64,000 bases of DNA from Micromonospora sp. LH3U1 (GCF_028475105.1 NZ_CP116936.1:1550001-1614000); one strand, 5' to 3'; positions 1 to 9,281 are shown, numbered from the stretch's first letter. Program-made: numbers and translations. Notes: generated by a model not told the origin, from the letters alone.

Positions 1-594
1 GAGGGCAACTCCTGTCACATCCACTTCTCGCTGCGCGACAGCAGCGGTGGCTCGGCGATGCTCGGCGACGGGCCGGCGCACCTGTCGCAGACCGGGCAGC
101 GGGTGCTCGCCGGGCTGCTGGCCACCATGCGGGAGTTCAGCCTGCTCTTCGCCCCGAACATCAACTCCTACAAGCGCTACCAGCCGGGATCGTTCGCCCC
201 GACGGCGCTGCGGTGGGGAGTCGACAACCGCACCTGCGCGCTGCGGGTGGTCGGGCACGGGCAGGGCATGCGGGTGGAGAACCGGGTGCCCGGCGCCGAC
301 GTCAACCCCTACCTGGCGATCGCCGGGCTCGTCGCCGGGGCGCTGCACGGCATCGACCGGGAGTTGGAGCTGGGTGAGGAGTGCAGCGGCAACGCGTACG
401 ACGACCCGGAGGCCGAGCGCGTCCCCGGCACCCTGCGCGACGCCCTCACCCTCTGGGAGTCCTCGACTGTCGCCAAGGATGCGTTCGGCCCCGAGGTGGT
501 GGCCCACTACGCCAACCAGGCAAGGGTGGAGCTGAAGGCCTTCGACGCGGCGGTAACGGACTGGGAGCTGACCCGTGGTTTCGAACGCCTCTGA
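1..594 (+). CDS. Glutamine synthetase family protein (gamma-glutamylamine synthetase type), C-terminal part
   Basis: The reading frame is open from the first base, so the N-terminal part lies outside the window; 197 residues remain. The stretch GNSCHIHFSLRD near the start is the substrate/metal-binding segment of the GS catalytic barrel, and the conserved NSYKRYQPGSFAP segment follows. These tie it to the GlnA3/GlnA4/PuuA side of the family, which joins glutamate to amines instead of ammonia. The genes just downstream (aldehyde dehydrogenase, short-chain dehydrogenase, gamma-glutamyl hydrolase-like) support a role in amine catabolism through gamma-glutamyl intermediates. Whether the amine is ethanolamine or a polyamine cannot be read from this fragment. 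It is a cytosolic, ATP-dependent enzyme. Confidence 0.9.
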   Translation, partial: EGNSCHIHFSLRDSSGGSAMLGDGPAHLSQTGQRVLAGLLATMREFSLLFAPNINSYKRYQPGSFAPTALRWGVDNRTCALRVVGHGQGMRVENRVPGADVNPYLAIAGLVAGALHGIDRELELGEECSGNAYDDPEAERVPGTLRDALTLWESSTVAKDAFGPEVVAHYANQARVELKAFDAAVTDWELTRGFERL

Positions 595-606
595 CATGCC
601 CCGCCG

Positions 607-683
607 CGTCGATCATGGACTCGTGGTGGGCGAAGTGCCGTATCAGGCGGCTTTTGTACGGCACCACAACTCCATGATCGACG
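607..683. repeat. Intergenic inverted repeat with TGATCA-type arms and a nested hairpin
   Basis: Two 22-bp arms (607-628 and 662-683) are inverted copies matching at 20 of 22 positions, with CGTCGATCATGGA at each outer end. Inside lies a second perfect 8-bp stem (635-642 with 657-664, GTGCCGTA). The element fills the gap after the synthetase gene and may act as its terminator. Its outer arm resembles those of the elements at 22064 and 51474, so it looks like one member of a dispersed family. Confidence 0.75.
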
Positions 684-702
684 GGCGTCTGGGGGTGGGG
701 GC

Positions 703-2058
703 GTGACCCTTTTGGTGGATCCGGCTTCTGGGGTCGGGTTTCGGGAGGTGTTGGGGGCCTCGGTTGCGGAGGTGGATGCGGCGATTTCGCGGGCTGCGGC
801 TGCGTTTCAATCGTGGCGGGCCGTCGCTCCGGGGGATCGGGCTCGGTTGCTGCGGCGGTTCGCCGCTGTCGTGGACGCGCACCTGGAGGAACTTGCCGCG
901 CTGGAGGTCCGCAACTCCGGTCACACCATCGGCAACGCCCGGTGGGAGGCGGGCAACGTCCGAGATGTCCTGGACTACTACGCCGGGGCGCCCGAGCGGC
1001 TGACCGGGCGGCAGATCCCCGTGCCCGGCGGGTTGGACGTCACCTTCCACGAGCCGCTCGGCGTGGTCGGCGTGATCGTGCCCTGGAACTTCCCGATGCC
1101 GATCGCCGCCTGGGGGTTCGTCCCGGCCCTCGCCGCCGGCAACACCGTGGTGCTCAAACCCGCCGAGCTGACCCCGCTCACCGCGCTGCGGCTGGCCGAG
1201 CTGGCCCGCGAGGCGGGCCTGCCCGACGACGTGTTCATCGTCGTACCGGGTGCGGGCGGCGTGGTGGGGGAGCGGTTCGTCAGCCACCCGGCGGTCCGCA
1301 AGATCTGCTTCACCGGCTCCACCGAGGTCGGCACCCGGATCATGGCCGGCTGCGCCGCCCAGGTGAAGCGACTCACCCTGGAGTTGGGCGGCAAGAGCGC
1401 GAACATCGTGTTCGCCGACGCCGATCTGGAACGCGCCGCGGCGACCGCGCCGGGCGCGGTCTTCGACAACGCCGGCCAGGACTGCTGCGCACGGTCGCGG
1501 ATCCTGGTCCAGCGTCCGGTGTACGACCGCTTCCTGGCACTACTCGAACCAGCGGTACGCGCCGTGCGGGTGGAGGACCCGTCCCGGGACACCGCCGAGA
1601 TGGGTCCCCTGATCTCCGCGGCTCAGCGGGACCGGGTCGCCGGCTACCTGGCCGGGGCGAAGGTCGCCTTCACCGGTTCCTGCCCCGACGGCCCCGGGTT
1701 CTGGCACGCGCCCACGGTGCTGCTGGCCGACTCGCCGACCGACCGGCACTGGCGGGAGGAGATCTTCGGCCCGGTGGTGTCGGTGCTGCCGTTCGACGAC
1801 GAGGCCGACGCGGTCCGGCTCGCCAACGACACGGAGTACGGCCTCTCCGGCTCGATCTGGACCCGGGACGTGGGTCGCGCCCTGCGCCTGGCCCGCGCCG
1901 TCGAGGCGGGCAACCTCAGCGTCAACTCGCACTCCTCGGTGCGCTACTGGACCCCGTTCGGCGGGATGAAGCGTTCCGGGCTCGGCCGTGAGCTGGGCCC
2001 GGACGCGCTGCACTCCTTCACCGACGTCAAGAACGTGTTCATCGCGACAGAGGAGTGA
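703..2058 (+). CDS. NAD(P)-dependent aldehyde dehydrogenase
   Basis: 451 residues from a GTG start. It shows the ALDH superfamily landmarks in order: the cofactor segment PWNFPMPIAAWGF, the lysine segment VVLKPAELTPLTA, the catalytic glutamate in TLELGGKSANIVF and the catalytic cysteine in NAGQDCCARS. It is slightly shorter than the usual 480-500 residues, the difference being at the N terminus. It probably oxidises the aldehyde made after gamma-glutamylation of an amine to the acid, as PuuC does in the Puu pathway. Its last four bases overlap the next gene (GTGA), which suggests coupled translation. The exact substrate is inferred only from context. Confidence 0.9.
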   Translation: MTLLVDPASGVGFREVLGASVAEVDAAISRAAAAFQSWRAVAPGDRARLLRRFAAVVDAHLEELAALEVRNSGHTIGNARWEAGNVRDVLDYYAGAPERLTGRQIPVPGGLDVTFHEPLGVVGVIVPWNFPMPIAAWGFVPALAAGNTVVLKPAELTPLTALRLAELAREAGLPDDVFIVVPGAGGVVGERFVSHPAVRKICFTGSTEVGTRIMAGCAAQVKRLTLELGGKSANIVFADADLERAAATAPGAVFDNAGQDCCARSRILVQRPVYDRFLALLEPAVRAVRVEDPSRDTAEMGPLISAAQRDRVAGYLAGAKVAFTGSCPDGPGFWHAPTVLLADSPTDRHWREEIFGPVVSVLPFDDEADAVRLANDTEYGLSGSIWTRDVGRALRLARAVEAGNLSVNSHSSVRYWTPFGGMKRSGLGRELGPDALHSFTDVKNVFIATEE

Positions 2059-2831
2059 CACCAGTGCAGGGACGGTTGCAGGACCGGGTGGCCGTGGTCA
2101 CCGGAGCGGGCAGCGGCATCGGGTTGGCCACCGTTCGGCGGTTCGCCGCCGAGGGGGCCCGGGTGGTCTGCGTGGACATCGACGCGGCGGCCGGCGAAAA
2201 GGCGGCCGAGGAGTGCGGAGGCGAGTTCGTGGCCGCCGACGTGGCCGACGAGTCGGCGGTACGCGACCTGTTCGACGGGGTGGCGGACCGGCACGGCCGG
2301 GTGGACATCGCGTTCAACAACGCCGGCATCTCACCGCCGGACGACGACTCCATCCTGGACACGGGCCTCGACGCGTGGGAGCGGGTGCTGCGCGTCAACA
2401 CCACGAGCGTCTACCTCTGCTGCAAGTACGCCATCCCGCACATGCGTCGACAGGGCAAGGGGTCGATCATCAACACCGCCTCGTTCGTGGCGTTGATGGG
2501 CGCGGCGACGTCGCAGATCGCGTACACGGCGAGCAAGGGCGGCGTGCTGGCGATGACCCGGGAGCTGGGTGTGCAGTTCGCCCGCGAGGGCATCCGGGTC
2601 AACGCGCTGTGTCCCGGCCCGGTGGCCACCCCGTTGCTGCTGGAGCTGTTCGCCGCCGACCCGGAGCGGGCCGCCCGCCGGCTGGTGCACGTGCCGATGG
2701 GCCGCTTCGGGCAACCGGAGGAGATCGCGGCGGCGGTGGCGTTCCTGGCCAGCGACGACGCCTCGTTCATGACCGCCGCGCAGTTCGTGGTCGACGGCGG
2801 CATCACGGGCGCGTACGTCACACCGCTGTGA
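2055..2831 (+). CDS. Short-chain dehydrogenase/reductase (classical SDR)
   Basis: 258 residues. Classical SDR motifs are visible: TGAGSGIG (cofactor glycine loop), NNAG, the catalytic Ser within IINTASFVALMG, and YTASKGG carrying the Tyr-x-x-x-Lys pair. CPGPVATPLL and a VDGGITGAY-type C terminus complete the fold. The start overlaps the aldehyde dehydrogenase stop by GTGA; a second GTG nine bases on is possible. An alcohol-oxidising SDR next to a gamma-glutamylamine synthetase would fit a substrate with a hydroxyl group, such as gamma-glutamyl-ethanolamide, but that is inference; SDRs of this type have many substrates. Confidence 0.9.
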   Translation: MTPVQGRLQDRVAVVTGAGSGIGLATVRRFAAEGARVVCVDIDAAAGEKAAEECGGEFVAADVADESAVRDLFDGVADRHGRVDIAFNNAGISPPDDDSILDTGLDAWERVLRVNTTSVYLCCKYAIPHMRRQGKGSIINTASFVALMGAATSQIAYTASKGGVLAMTRELGVQFAREGIRVNALCPGPVATPLLLELFAADPERAARRLVHVPMGRFGQPEEIAAAVAFLASDDASFMTAAQFVVDGGITGAYVTPL

Positions 2832-3622
2832 CCCGGCCGCTGATCGGGATCAGCGCGTACGTCGAACCCGCCGACTGGGCGGTCTGGCGGGGCGTACCGG
2901 CGGTGCTGGTGCCGGAGGCGTACGCACGGGCGGTGACGGCCGCGGGTGGCCGGGCGGTGGTGTTGCCTCCGGACGACGAGGACGGCGACGTGGTGGCCGC
3001 CCTCGACGGGCTGTTGCTGGCCGGTGGAGCGGACGTCGGCCCGGGGCGGTACGGGCAGCCGGCCGATCCGCGTACCGAGGACCGGCCGGATCGGGACGCC
3101 GGCGAGCTGGTTCTGTTGGCCGCGGCGCTCGCCGCCGAGTTGCCGGTGCTGGGGGTGTGCCGGGGGATGCAGTTGCTGGCCGTCGCCTACGGCGGTTCCC
3201 TGCATCAGCACCTGCCCGACGTGGTCGGTCATGACGCGCACCGTCCGGCCCCGGGGGTCTACGGGTCCCACGCGGTGCGCTTCGCGCCGGGAAGCCTGGC
3301 CGCGACGGTGTTGGCCGGGGTGGACCAGGTCAACTCGTACCACCATCAGGCGGTCGCCGATCCGGGCCGGCTCTCGGTCACCGGTTGGGCGGAGGACGGC
3401 GTGGTGGAGGCGGTCGAGGACCCGACCCTGCCGTTCGTGCTCGGCGTGCAGTGGCATCCGGAGAATGAGCCGGATCCCCGTCCGATCACCGCGCTGGTCC
3501 GGGCCGCCGGCTGGCGGGTCGACGGCGGGTGTGACGCAGGTCGCCCCCGACCCCTGGCGTCGCCGGTGGGAGGATCGACGCATGGGCAAGGTGTATCCGG
3601 AGATCGACGATCGACTGCGTGA
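2828..3622 (+). CDS. Class I glutamine-amidotransferase-like hydrolase (gamma-glutamyl-gamma-aminobutyrate hydrolase type)
   Basis: 264 residues, beginning with a GTG that overlaps the SDR stop. The nucleophile elbow GVCRGMQLL carries the catalytic Cys, and the His/Glu of the triad are in QWHPENEPDP. The family (peptidase C26, PuuD-like) cleaves gamma-glutamyl amides, here probably releasing glutamate and the oxidised amine product at the end of the cluster's pathway. The 3' end runs 41 bp into the next gene in another frame, so the last residues are not part of the conserved fold. The assignment to the family is firm; the substrate is inferred. Confidence 0.88.
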   Translation: MTRPLIGISAYVEPADWAVWRGVPAVLVPEAYARAVTAAGGRAVVLPPDDEDGDVVAALDGLLLAGGADVGPGRYGQPADPRTEDRPDRDAGELVLLAAALAAELPVLGVCRGMQLLAVAYGGSLHQHLPDVVGHDAHRPAPGVYGSHAVRFAPGSLAATVLAGVDQVNSYHHQAVADPGRLSVTGWAEDGVVEAVEDPTLPFVLGVQWHPENEPDPRPITALVRAAGWRVDGGCDAGRPRPLASPVGGSTHGQGVSGDRRSTA

Positions 3623-4133
3623 CTTCATTGCGGCCCAGCCGATGTTTTTCGTGGCCACCGCGCCGTCCGGCGCCGAGGGGCACGTCAACGTCTCACCGAA
3701 GGGCATGCGGGGCACGTTCGTGATCCTCGGCCCGCACCGGGTGGCCTACCTCGACTATCACGGCAGCGGGGCCGAGACCATCGCCCACCTGCGGGACAAC
3801 GGTCGGATCACGCTGATGTTCTGTGCCTTCGACGGGCCGCCCAAGATCGTCCGGTTGCACGGCCGGGGCAGCAGCGTCGCGGTGACCGAGCAGGCGTTCG
3901 CCGACCGGCTCGCCGAGTTTGCCGCACCGCCGGATGTGCACGCCGTCCGGGCTGTGATCACCGTCGAGGTGGAGCGGGTCAGCGACTCCTGCGGCTACGC
4001 GGTGCCATTGATGGACTTCCGCGCCGAACGCGACCTGTTGCTCACCTCACACTCCCGCCGTACCAGCGACGACCTGGTGGTCTACCGGGCCACCAAGAAC
4101 GCGGCGAGCATCGACGGGCTGCCGGTCTTCTGA
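3582..4133 (+). CDS. Pyridoxamine 5'-phosphate oxidase family protein (FMN-binding split-barrel type)
   Basis: 183 residues from an ATG preceded by GGGAGG about nine bases upstream. The N-terminal half has the split-barrel pattern: MFFVATAPSGAEGHVNVSPKG, then VAYLDYHGSGAET and ITLMFCAFDGPPKIVRLHG. This is the layout of small PNPOx-like proteins that bind FMN or F420. It lacks anything that marks true PdxH, so pyridoxal phosphate synthesis is unlikely. It overlaps the hydrolase gene and may be co-transcribed, but a shared job is not evident. Confidence 0.8.
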   Translation: MGKVYPEIDDRLRDFIAAQPMFFVATAPSGAEGHVNVSPKGMRGTFVILGPHRVAYLDYHGSGAETIAHLRDNGRITLMFCAFDGPPKIVRLHGRGSSVAVTEQAFADRLAEFAAPPDVHAVRAVITVEVERVSDSCGYAVPLMDFRAERDLLLTSHSRRTSDDLVVYRATKNAASIDGLPVF

Positions 4134-4325
4134 CTCGTCGGGGTGCTTCGGCAACCGTCACTCGACGTACCTGCACCCGCACTGTCCGGTGCCTGACGGC
4201 TCACGCGTACGTAAGCAGCGTCCAACTGTCGTGATGCGTTACGTTGCTGGTCCGCTGGGGTACAAGTCGGAGCACGGCTGGTGAAGATCGACGGTCGCGG
4301 GGGTATGGCCGGAGCGGGAGGCTGC

Positions 4326-7300
4326 ATGAGCTCGGCCCAGGGGGGCGCGGACGTCGGGCAAGTTCCCGCGTCCGGCCGGGAAATCCCTCCGATGCTGGTG
4401 GCCGCGTTCGCGGCCGGTGGCGAGATGGGCGAGCGGCTGAGCCGCTTCGACTGGTCCGCCGGTCCGCTGGGCGAGCCTGGGGACTGGCCTCTGGCGCTTT
4501 CCAACGCGGTCGGCATGATGCTCGCCTCCAGCGCGCCGATCGTCATGTTCTGGGGCGACGAGCAGTTCGCCTTCTACAACGACGCCTACCGGCCGACCAT
4601 CGGCAGCAAGCACCCGGACGCGCTCGGCCAACCGGCCCGCCCGACCTGGGCGGAGACCTGGACGGTGCTCGGCCCGCTGCTCGACGGCGTCCGGAGCACC
4701 GGGCGTTCCTATCGCGGCGAGGACCACCCCTTCCTGCTCGACCGGCACGGCTTTGTCGAGCAGACCTACTTCAACGTCTCGTACGACCCGATCCGGGGTG
4801 ACGACGGCTCGGTCAGTGGCGTCTACTGCATCGTCAACGAGACCACCGGACGGGTGCTCGGCGAGCGCCGCCTGCGGGCACTGGCCGAGTTGGGTGCCGA
4901 GCTGACCGACATGGGCAGTGCCACCGAGCTTGGTCGGACCGCCGCCGGGGTGCTCGGCCGGCACGGGGCCGACGTGCCCTTCGCGTTGATCTACCTGGCC
5001 GACGACAGCGGCCAACTCACTCTGGCCGGGCACACCGGCACCGCCCCGGGCACCGTCGGTGTCACGTCGCAGCTGCTGGCCCAGGTGATCGCCGACGGTG
5101 CGCCCGCCACGGTCGAGGTGGCCGATCTGCTCGACCCGCCGCCGGTCGACGCCGCCGACCAGGCACTCGTGCTGCCCCTCACGGCGACCAACCAGACGGT
5201 CGGCGCGCTGGTCGTCGGCGTGGCCCGCCGGCTGCCGCTCAGCGACGAATACCGCGACTTCCTCGACCTGGTCGCGGCCCAGATCTCCCGCGCGGTCGGC
5301 ACACAGCGGGCGTACGAGCAGGAACGGGCCCGCGCCGCCGAGTTGGCCGCGTTGGATCGGGCGAAGACCAACTTCTTCGCCAACGTCAGCCACGAGTTCC
5401 GTACCCCGCTGACCCTGGTGCTCGGCCCGCTGGAGGACATGCTGGCCGACCCGGCGCTACCCGCCGCCGAGATCGACCGGCTCACCATGATGCACCGCAA
5501 CGCGCTGCGCCTGCTCAAGCTGGTCAACACCGTTCTGGACTTCTCCCGGCTGGAGTCCGGTCGGCTCGCCGCCCGCTACCAGCCCACCGACCTCGCCGGC
5601 TACACCGCCCGACTGGCCAGCACCTTCCGTTCGGCCACCGACCGGGCCGGGTTGCGACTGGTGGTGGACTGTCCGCCCCTGCCGGCGCCGATCTTCGTCG
5701 ACCGGGACATGTGGGAGAAGATCGTCCTCAACCTGGTGTCGAACGCCGTCAAGTTCACCTTCGACGGCGAGATCCGGGTGCGGGTCCGGGCCGTCGCCGG
5801 CGCGGCCCGGCTGGAGGTCACGGACACCGGCGTTGGCATCGTTCCGGACGAGCTGCCGCACGTCTTCGAGCGGTTCCACCGGGTGCCCGGTGTGCGCGCA
5901 CGCACCCACGAGGGCACCGGGATCGGCCTGGCGCTGGTCCGGGAGCTGGCCGAGATGCACGGCGGTGAGGTTGGGCTGACCAGCCAGGTCGATGCGGGCA
6001 GCACCTTCACGGTGACCGTCCCGTTCGGGTCGGCACACCTGCCCGCGGACCGGGTGGCGGCGTTCGGCACCCTGCTCGCCGGCGAGCCCGAGCAGGCCCG
6101 GCTCTACGTGGCGGAGACCGCACTGTGGACCGGCGTCGAGCCGGCAGCCGCGTTCGACAGCCGGCCGACGAAGGGCGCCCCGGCCGGCCGGATCCTGGTC
6201 GTCGACGACAATGCGGACCTGCGCGAGCACGTCTCCCGGCTGCTCTCCCCAACCTGGGAGGTGGTCACCGCGAGCGACGGGCTGATCGCCCTGCCGCTGG
6301 CCCGCGAAGGCGGGTTCGACTTGGTGCTCGCCGACGTGATGATGCCCCGACTGGACGGGTTCGGGCTGGTGACCGCGCTGCGCGCCGACCCGCGTACCCG
6401 ACATGTGCCGATCGTGCTGCTCTCCGCCCGGGCCGGCTCCGCGGAGGCCGTCGCCGGCCTCTCCGTCGGTGCCGACGACTACCTCACGAAGCCGTTCTCC
6501 GGCCAGGAGTTGATTGCCCGGGTCCGGGCCAACGTCGAGCTGGGCCAGCTCCGTGGGCAGATCATCCGTCGGCTCCGGGCGCTGGCCGACGCGGCGGTGG
6601 CCGTGAACACCGCACGGTCCACCGGCGACGTGCTCCAGGTCGCCGCCCGGCATGCGCTCAGCCTCGCCGAGGCTGCCCGGGTGGTGGTCACCGCGGCCGG
6701 GGCCCGGTCCGAGGCGGACACCGGTGGTGCCACCGCCACCGACCCGTCCTTCGTGGCCGAGCTGACCGGCACCGCCGGTGAGCCGCTCGGAGAGCTGCAG
6801 GTCTGGCGGCAGGCCGGCGACGACGCGCAGGCCGACGAGGCCGCGTTGACCCAGCTGGCCCGGCTGGTCGGGGTGCGCCTGGAGAACGCCCAGCTCTACG
6901 AAGCCGAACACCGCATCGCCACCACGTTGCAACACAGCCTGCTGCCACGGTCACTGCCTCAGTTGCCCGGAGCGGTGCTGGCCAGCCTGTACCTGCCCGG
7001 TAGCGCCGACGTCGAGGTCGGCGGTGACTGGTACGACGCGATCACCCTCGATGACGACGAACTGGTGCTGGTCATCGGCGACGTGGTCGGTAAGGGCGTC
7101 CAGGCCGCCGCGGCAATGGGCCAACTGCGCAACGCGCTGCGGGCGTACGTGCTGGAGGGCTACGACCCGGGCGAGTCGCTGACCCGGCTCAACCGGCTGG
7201 TCGAGTCCACCGAGCGCCGCTCCTTCGCGACGGTGGTCTGCCTGCTGTTCAACCCGCGCACCGGCCGTCTGCGGTACGCGAGCGCCGGTCACCCGTCCCC

Positions 7301-7985
7301 ACTGCTGATCACCGGAAGTGATGTCGCGTTCCTGCACGACCGTGCGCTCGGTCCACCCGTCGGCGCCATCCCCGACATGACGTACGAGGCGGTCGAGGGG
7401 GAGCTGACGCCCGGCAGCCGACTGTTGCTCTACACCGACGGGCTGATCGAGGACCGTCAGCTCGGCATCGACGCCGCGCTGGCCCAGCTTCGCGTCGACG
7501 CGGCGACCCCCAGCGAGCACGTGGTGGACCTGATCGACGCGGTGGTCGAACGGGTCGATGGGCGGCTGCGCCGCGACGACGTGGCGATCCTCGCCCTGGA
7601 GGCGGCGGAGCTGAACCGTTTCGCGTTGCGGCTGAGGGCGGACCCGACCCGGCTGAGCGTGCTGCGCAAACGCCTGGAGGACTTCCTTGTCGCGCACGCC
7701 GTCGGTGAGACGGACGTGTTCGACCTGACCGTCGCGGTCTCCGAGGCCGCCGCGAACGCCATCGAGCATCCGATCCACCCCGCCGAGGCGGTGATCAGCG
7801 TGGAGGTGGCCATCGAGGGTCGGACGGTGACGGCCACGGTGCGCGACAGCGGGCAGTGGCGCGAGTCGACCGACTCCGGTTTCCGGGGGCGTGGCCTGGC
7901 CCTGATCAAGGCGCTGGGCGACCTGTCGGTACGGCGTACCGATGAGGGCACCGAGGTGACGCTGCGTCGGCAGCTGCGGGACTGA
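4326..7985 (+). CDS. Multidomain signalling protein: PAS-GAF-histidine kinase-receiver-GAF-SpoIIE phosphatase-RsbW-like ATPase
   Basis: 1219 residues. Domains in order: PAS (about 28-185); GAF (187-335); HisKA with phosphorylatable His356 in NVSHEFRTPL; HATPase with N-box NLVSNAVKF near 470 and DTGVGI/GTGIGLAL; receiver with Asp670 in ADVMMPRLDG and Lys722 in LTKPF; a weaker GAF-like stretch (about 745-860); PP2C/SpoIIE with GGDWYDAI at 899 and GDVVGKG; and a C-terminal RsbW-like HATPase with SEAAANAIEH near 1140. It therefore carries both phosphorelay and partner-switching parts, and the convergent STAS gene is the obvious partner. ATG 4326 has GGGAGG just upstream and is preferred; GTG 4281 and ATG 4305 are in frame. 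No membrane helices are seen. Confidence 0.88.
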   Translation: MSSAQGGADVGQVPASGREIPPMLVAAFAAGGEMGERLSRFDWSAGPLGEPGDWPLALSNAVGMMLASSAPIVMFWGDEQFAFYNDAYRPTIGSKHPDALGQPARPTWAETWTVLGPLLDGVRSTGRSYRGEDHPFLLDRHGFVEQTYFNVSYDPIRGDDGSVSGVYCIVNETTGRVLGERRLRALAELGAELTDMGSATELGRTAAGVLGRHGADVPFALIYLADDSGQLTLAGHTGTAPGTVGVTSQLLAQVIADGAPATVEVADLLDPPPVDAADQALVLPLTATNQTVGALVVGVARRLPLSDEYRDFLDLVAAQISRAVGTQRAYEQERARAAELAALDRAKTNFFANVSHEFRTPLTLVLGPLEDMLADPALPAAEIDRLTMMHRNALRLLKLVNTVLDFSRLESGRLAARYQPTDLAGYTARLASTFRSATDRAGLRLVVDCPPLPAPIFVDRDMWEKIVLNLVSNAVKFTFDGEIRVRVRAVAGAARLEVTDTGVGIVPDELPHVFERFHRVPGVRARTHEGTGIGLALVRELAEMHGGEVGLTSQVDAGSTFTVTVPFGSAHLPADRVAAFGTLLAGEPEQARLYVAETALWTGVEPAAAFDSRPTKGAPAGRILVVDDNADLREHVSRLLSPTWEVVTASDGLIALPLAREGGFDLVLADVMMPRLDGFGLVTALRADPRTRHVPIVLLSARAGSAEAVAGLSVGADDYLTKPFSGQELIARVRANVELGQLRGQIIRRLRALADAAVAVNTARSTGDVLQVAARHALSLAEAARVVVTAAGARSEADTGGATATDPSFVAELTGTAGEPLGELQVWRQAGDDAQADEAALTQLARLVGVRLENAQLYEAEHRIATTLQHSLLPRSLPQLPGAVLASLYLPGSADVEVGGDWYDAITLDDDELVLVIGDVVGKGVQAAAAMGQLRNALRAYVLEGYDPGESLTRLNRLVESTERRSFATVVCLLFNPRTGRLRYASAGHPSPLLITGSDVAFLHDRALGPPVGAIPDMTYEAVEGELTPGSRLLLYTDGLIEDRQLGIDAALAQLRVDAATPSEHVVDLIDAVVERVDGRLRRDDVAILALEAAELNRFALRLRADPTRLSVLRKRLEDFLVAHAVGETDVFDLTVAVSEAAANAIEHPIHPAEAVISVEVAIEGRTVTATVRDSGQWRESTDSGFRGRGLALIKALGDLSVRRTDEGTEVTLRRQLRD

Positions 7986-8013
7986 CCGTGCGCCCGGCGG
8001 CGGCCGGGGTGTC

Positions 8014-8328
8014 TCAGGCCGGGCTGAGCCAGCTCTGCTCGCCCAGGCCGGAGATCTCCAGCACCCGGCGGACCTGCCGGGACGGCAGGACGGTGAGCGT
8101 GCCTGGAAACTGCTGGGCGAGCCGGACCAGGGCGTGGATGGCGGCCGAGTCGAAGAACGTGACCGCGCTCAGGTCGAGGGTGATCTGCCCGGCGGGCTCG
8201 CGCAGTGCGGTCTGGAGCATGGTGTCGGCGGTCGCCATGTCGACCTCACCGGCCACCACCACGTGGAGGTGATCACCGTCGATCTCCGCGCTGGCGGAGA
8301 AGACAGGTGGTGCTCCCCCTTGATCCAC
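8014..8328 (-). CDS. STAS-domain anti-sigma factor antagonist
   Basis: About 104 residues from a GTG start. The STAS pattern is clear: VVVAGEVDMATAD, then the conserved DLSAVTFFDSAAIHAL loop, where the phosphorylatable Ser/Thr region normally sits, and a C-terminal VRRVLEISGL helix. Such proteins bind RsbW-like kinases when unphosphorylated and release a sigma factor. It lies tail-to-tail with the large kinase/phosphatase gene, whose C terminus is RsbW-like and which also has a SpoIIE phosphatase domain, so the two probably act together. The frame is open further upstream (to 8481) but that would run into the map gene, so an internal start is chosen. Confidence 0.8.
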   Translation of the reverse strand: MDQGGAPPVFSASAEIDGDHLHVVVAGEVDMATADTMLQTALREPAGQITLDLSAVTFFDSAAIHALVRLAQQFPGTLTVLPSRQVRRVLEISGLGEQSWLSPA

Positions 8329-8411
8329 GCAGACACCATGGCACAGCCGACCTGGCAGGGCAACAACCGGCCCGGAGCGGCCGTGGCGCGGGTCACCAGC
8401 GCCCCCGGCGA

Positions 8412-8417
8412 TAGGCT
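8412..8417 (+). promoter_or_regulatory. -10 box of map, leaderless type
   Basis: TAGGCT ends six bases before the map ATG. With transcription starting about 6-7 bases after a -10 box, the mRNA would begin at or next to the start codon; no Shine-Dalgarno sequence is seen. Confidence 0.6.
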
Positions 8418-8423
8418 TGAGGC

Positions 8424-9281
8424 ATGACCGTCCGTCCGCCGCTGACACCCGGCACGCTCTCCCCGATGCGACCGGTGCCATCCCAGATCGCCCGACCGGA
8501 GTACGTGGGCAAGAAGCGTCCGCAGGAGTGGCGTGGCTCGCACGTGCAGACGCCGGAGACCATTGAGAAGATGCGGCTCGCGAGCCGGCTCGCCGCCCAG
8601 GCGACCCAGCTCGCCGGCGAGCACAGCAAGCCCGGTGTGACCACCGACGAGATCGACAAGGTGGTGCACGAGTTCCTCTGCGACCACGGCGCGTACCCGT
8701 CGACCCTGGGCTACAAGGGCTTCCCGAAGTCCTGCTGCACCAGCCTCAACGAGGTCATCTGCCACGGCATCCCGGACTCCACGGTGCTGCAGGACGGCGA
8801 CATCATCAACGTCGACGTGACCGCGTACATCGGTGGGGTGCACGGTGACACCGATGCCACCTTCTGCGTCGGCGAGGTCAGCGACGAGGCCCGGCTGCTG
8901 GTCGAGCGGACCCACGAGGCGATGATGCGCGGCATCCGTGCGGTCAAGCCGGGTCGCCAGATCAACGTGGTGGGCCGGGTCATCGAGTCGTACGCCAAGC
9001 GGTTCGGCTACGGCGTGGTCCGCGACTTCACCGGCCACGGCATCGGCGAGTCCTTCCACAGCGGGCTCTACGTGCCGCACTACGACAGCCCGCGCCCCAC
9101 GGACATCATGGAGCCCGGGATGACGTTCACCATCGAGCCGATGATCACGCTCGGCACCTACCAGTACGACATGTGGGACGACGGGTGGACCGTCGTCACC
9201 AAGGACCGCAGGTGGACGGCCCAGTTCGAGCACACCATCGTCGTGACCGACGACGGCCACGAGATCCTGACCCTGCCGTGA
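8424..9281 (+). CDS. map: Methionine aminopeptidase, type I with N-terminal extension
   Basis: 285 residues, the same length as mycobacterial MetAP1c, with a proline-rich N-terminal extension ending in [10 protein letters not shown]. The metal ligands are visible: Asp in [11 protein letters not shown], Asp in [10 protein letters not shown], His in [11 protein letters not shown], Glu in [10 protein letters not shown] and Glu in FEHTIVV. It removes the initiator methionine from nascent proteins in the cytosol. A -10-like TAGGCT six bases before the ATG suggests a leaderless mRNA. The stop overlaps the next gene by GTGA. Confidence 0.95.
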   Translation: MTVRPPLTPGTLSPMRPVPSQIARPEYVGKKRPQEWRGSHVQTPETIEKMRLASRLAAQATQLAGEHSKPGVTTDEIDKVVHEFLCDHGAYPSTLGYKGFPKSCCTSLNEVICHGIPDSTVLQDGDIINVDVTAYIGGVHGDTDATFCVGEVSDEARLLVERTHEAMMRGIRAVKPGRQINVVGRVIESYAKRFGYGVVRDFTGHGIGESFHSGLYVPHYDSPRPTDIMEPGMTFTIEPMITLGTYQYDMWDDGWTVVTKDRRWTAQFEHTIVVTDDGHEILTLP

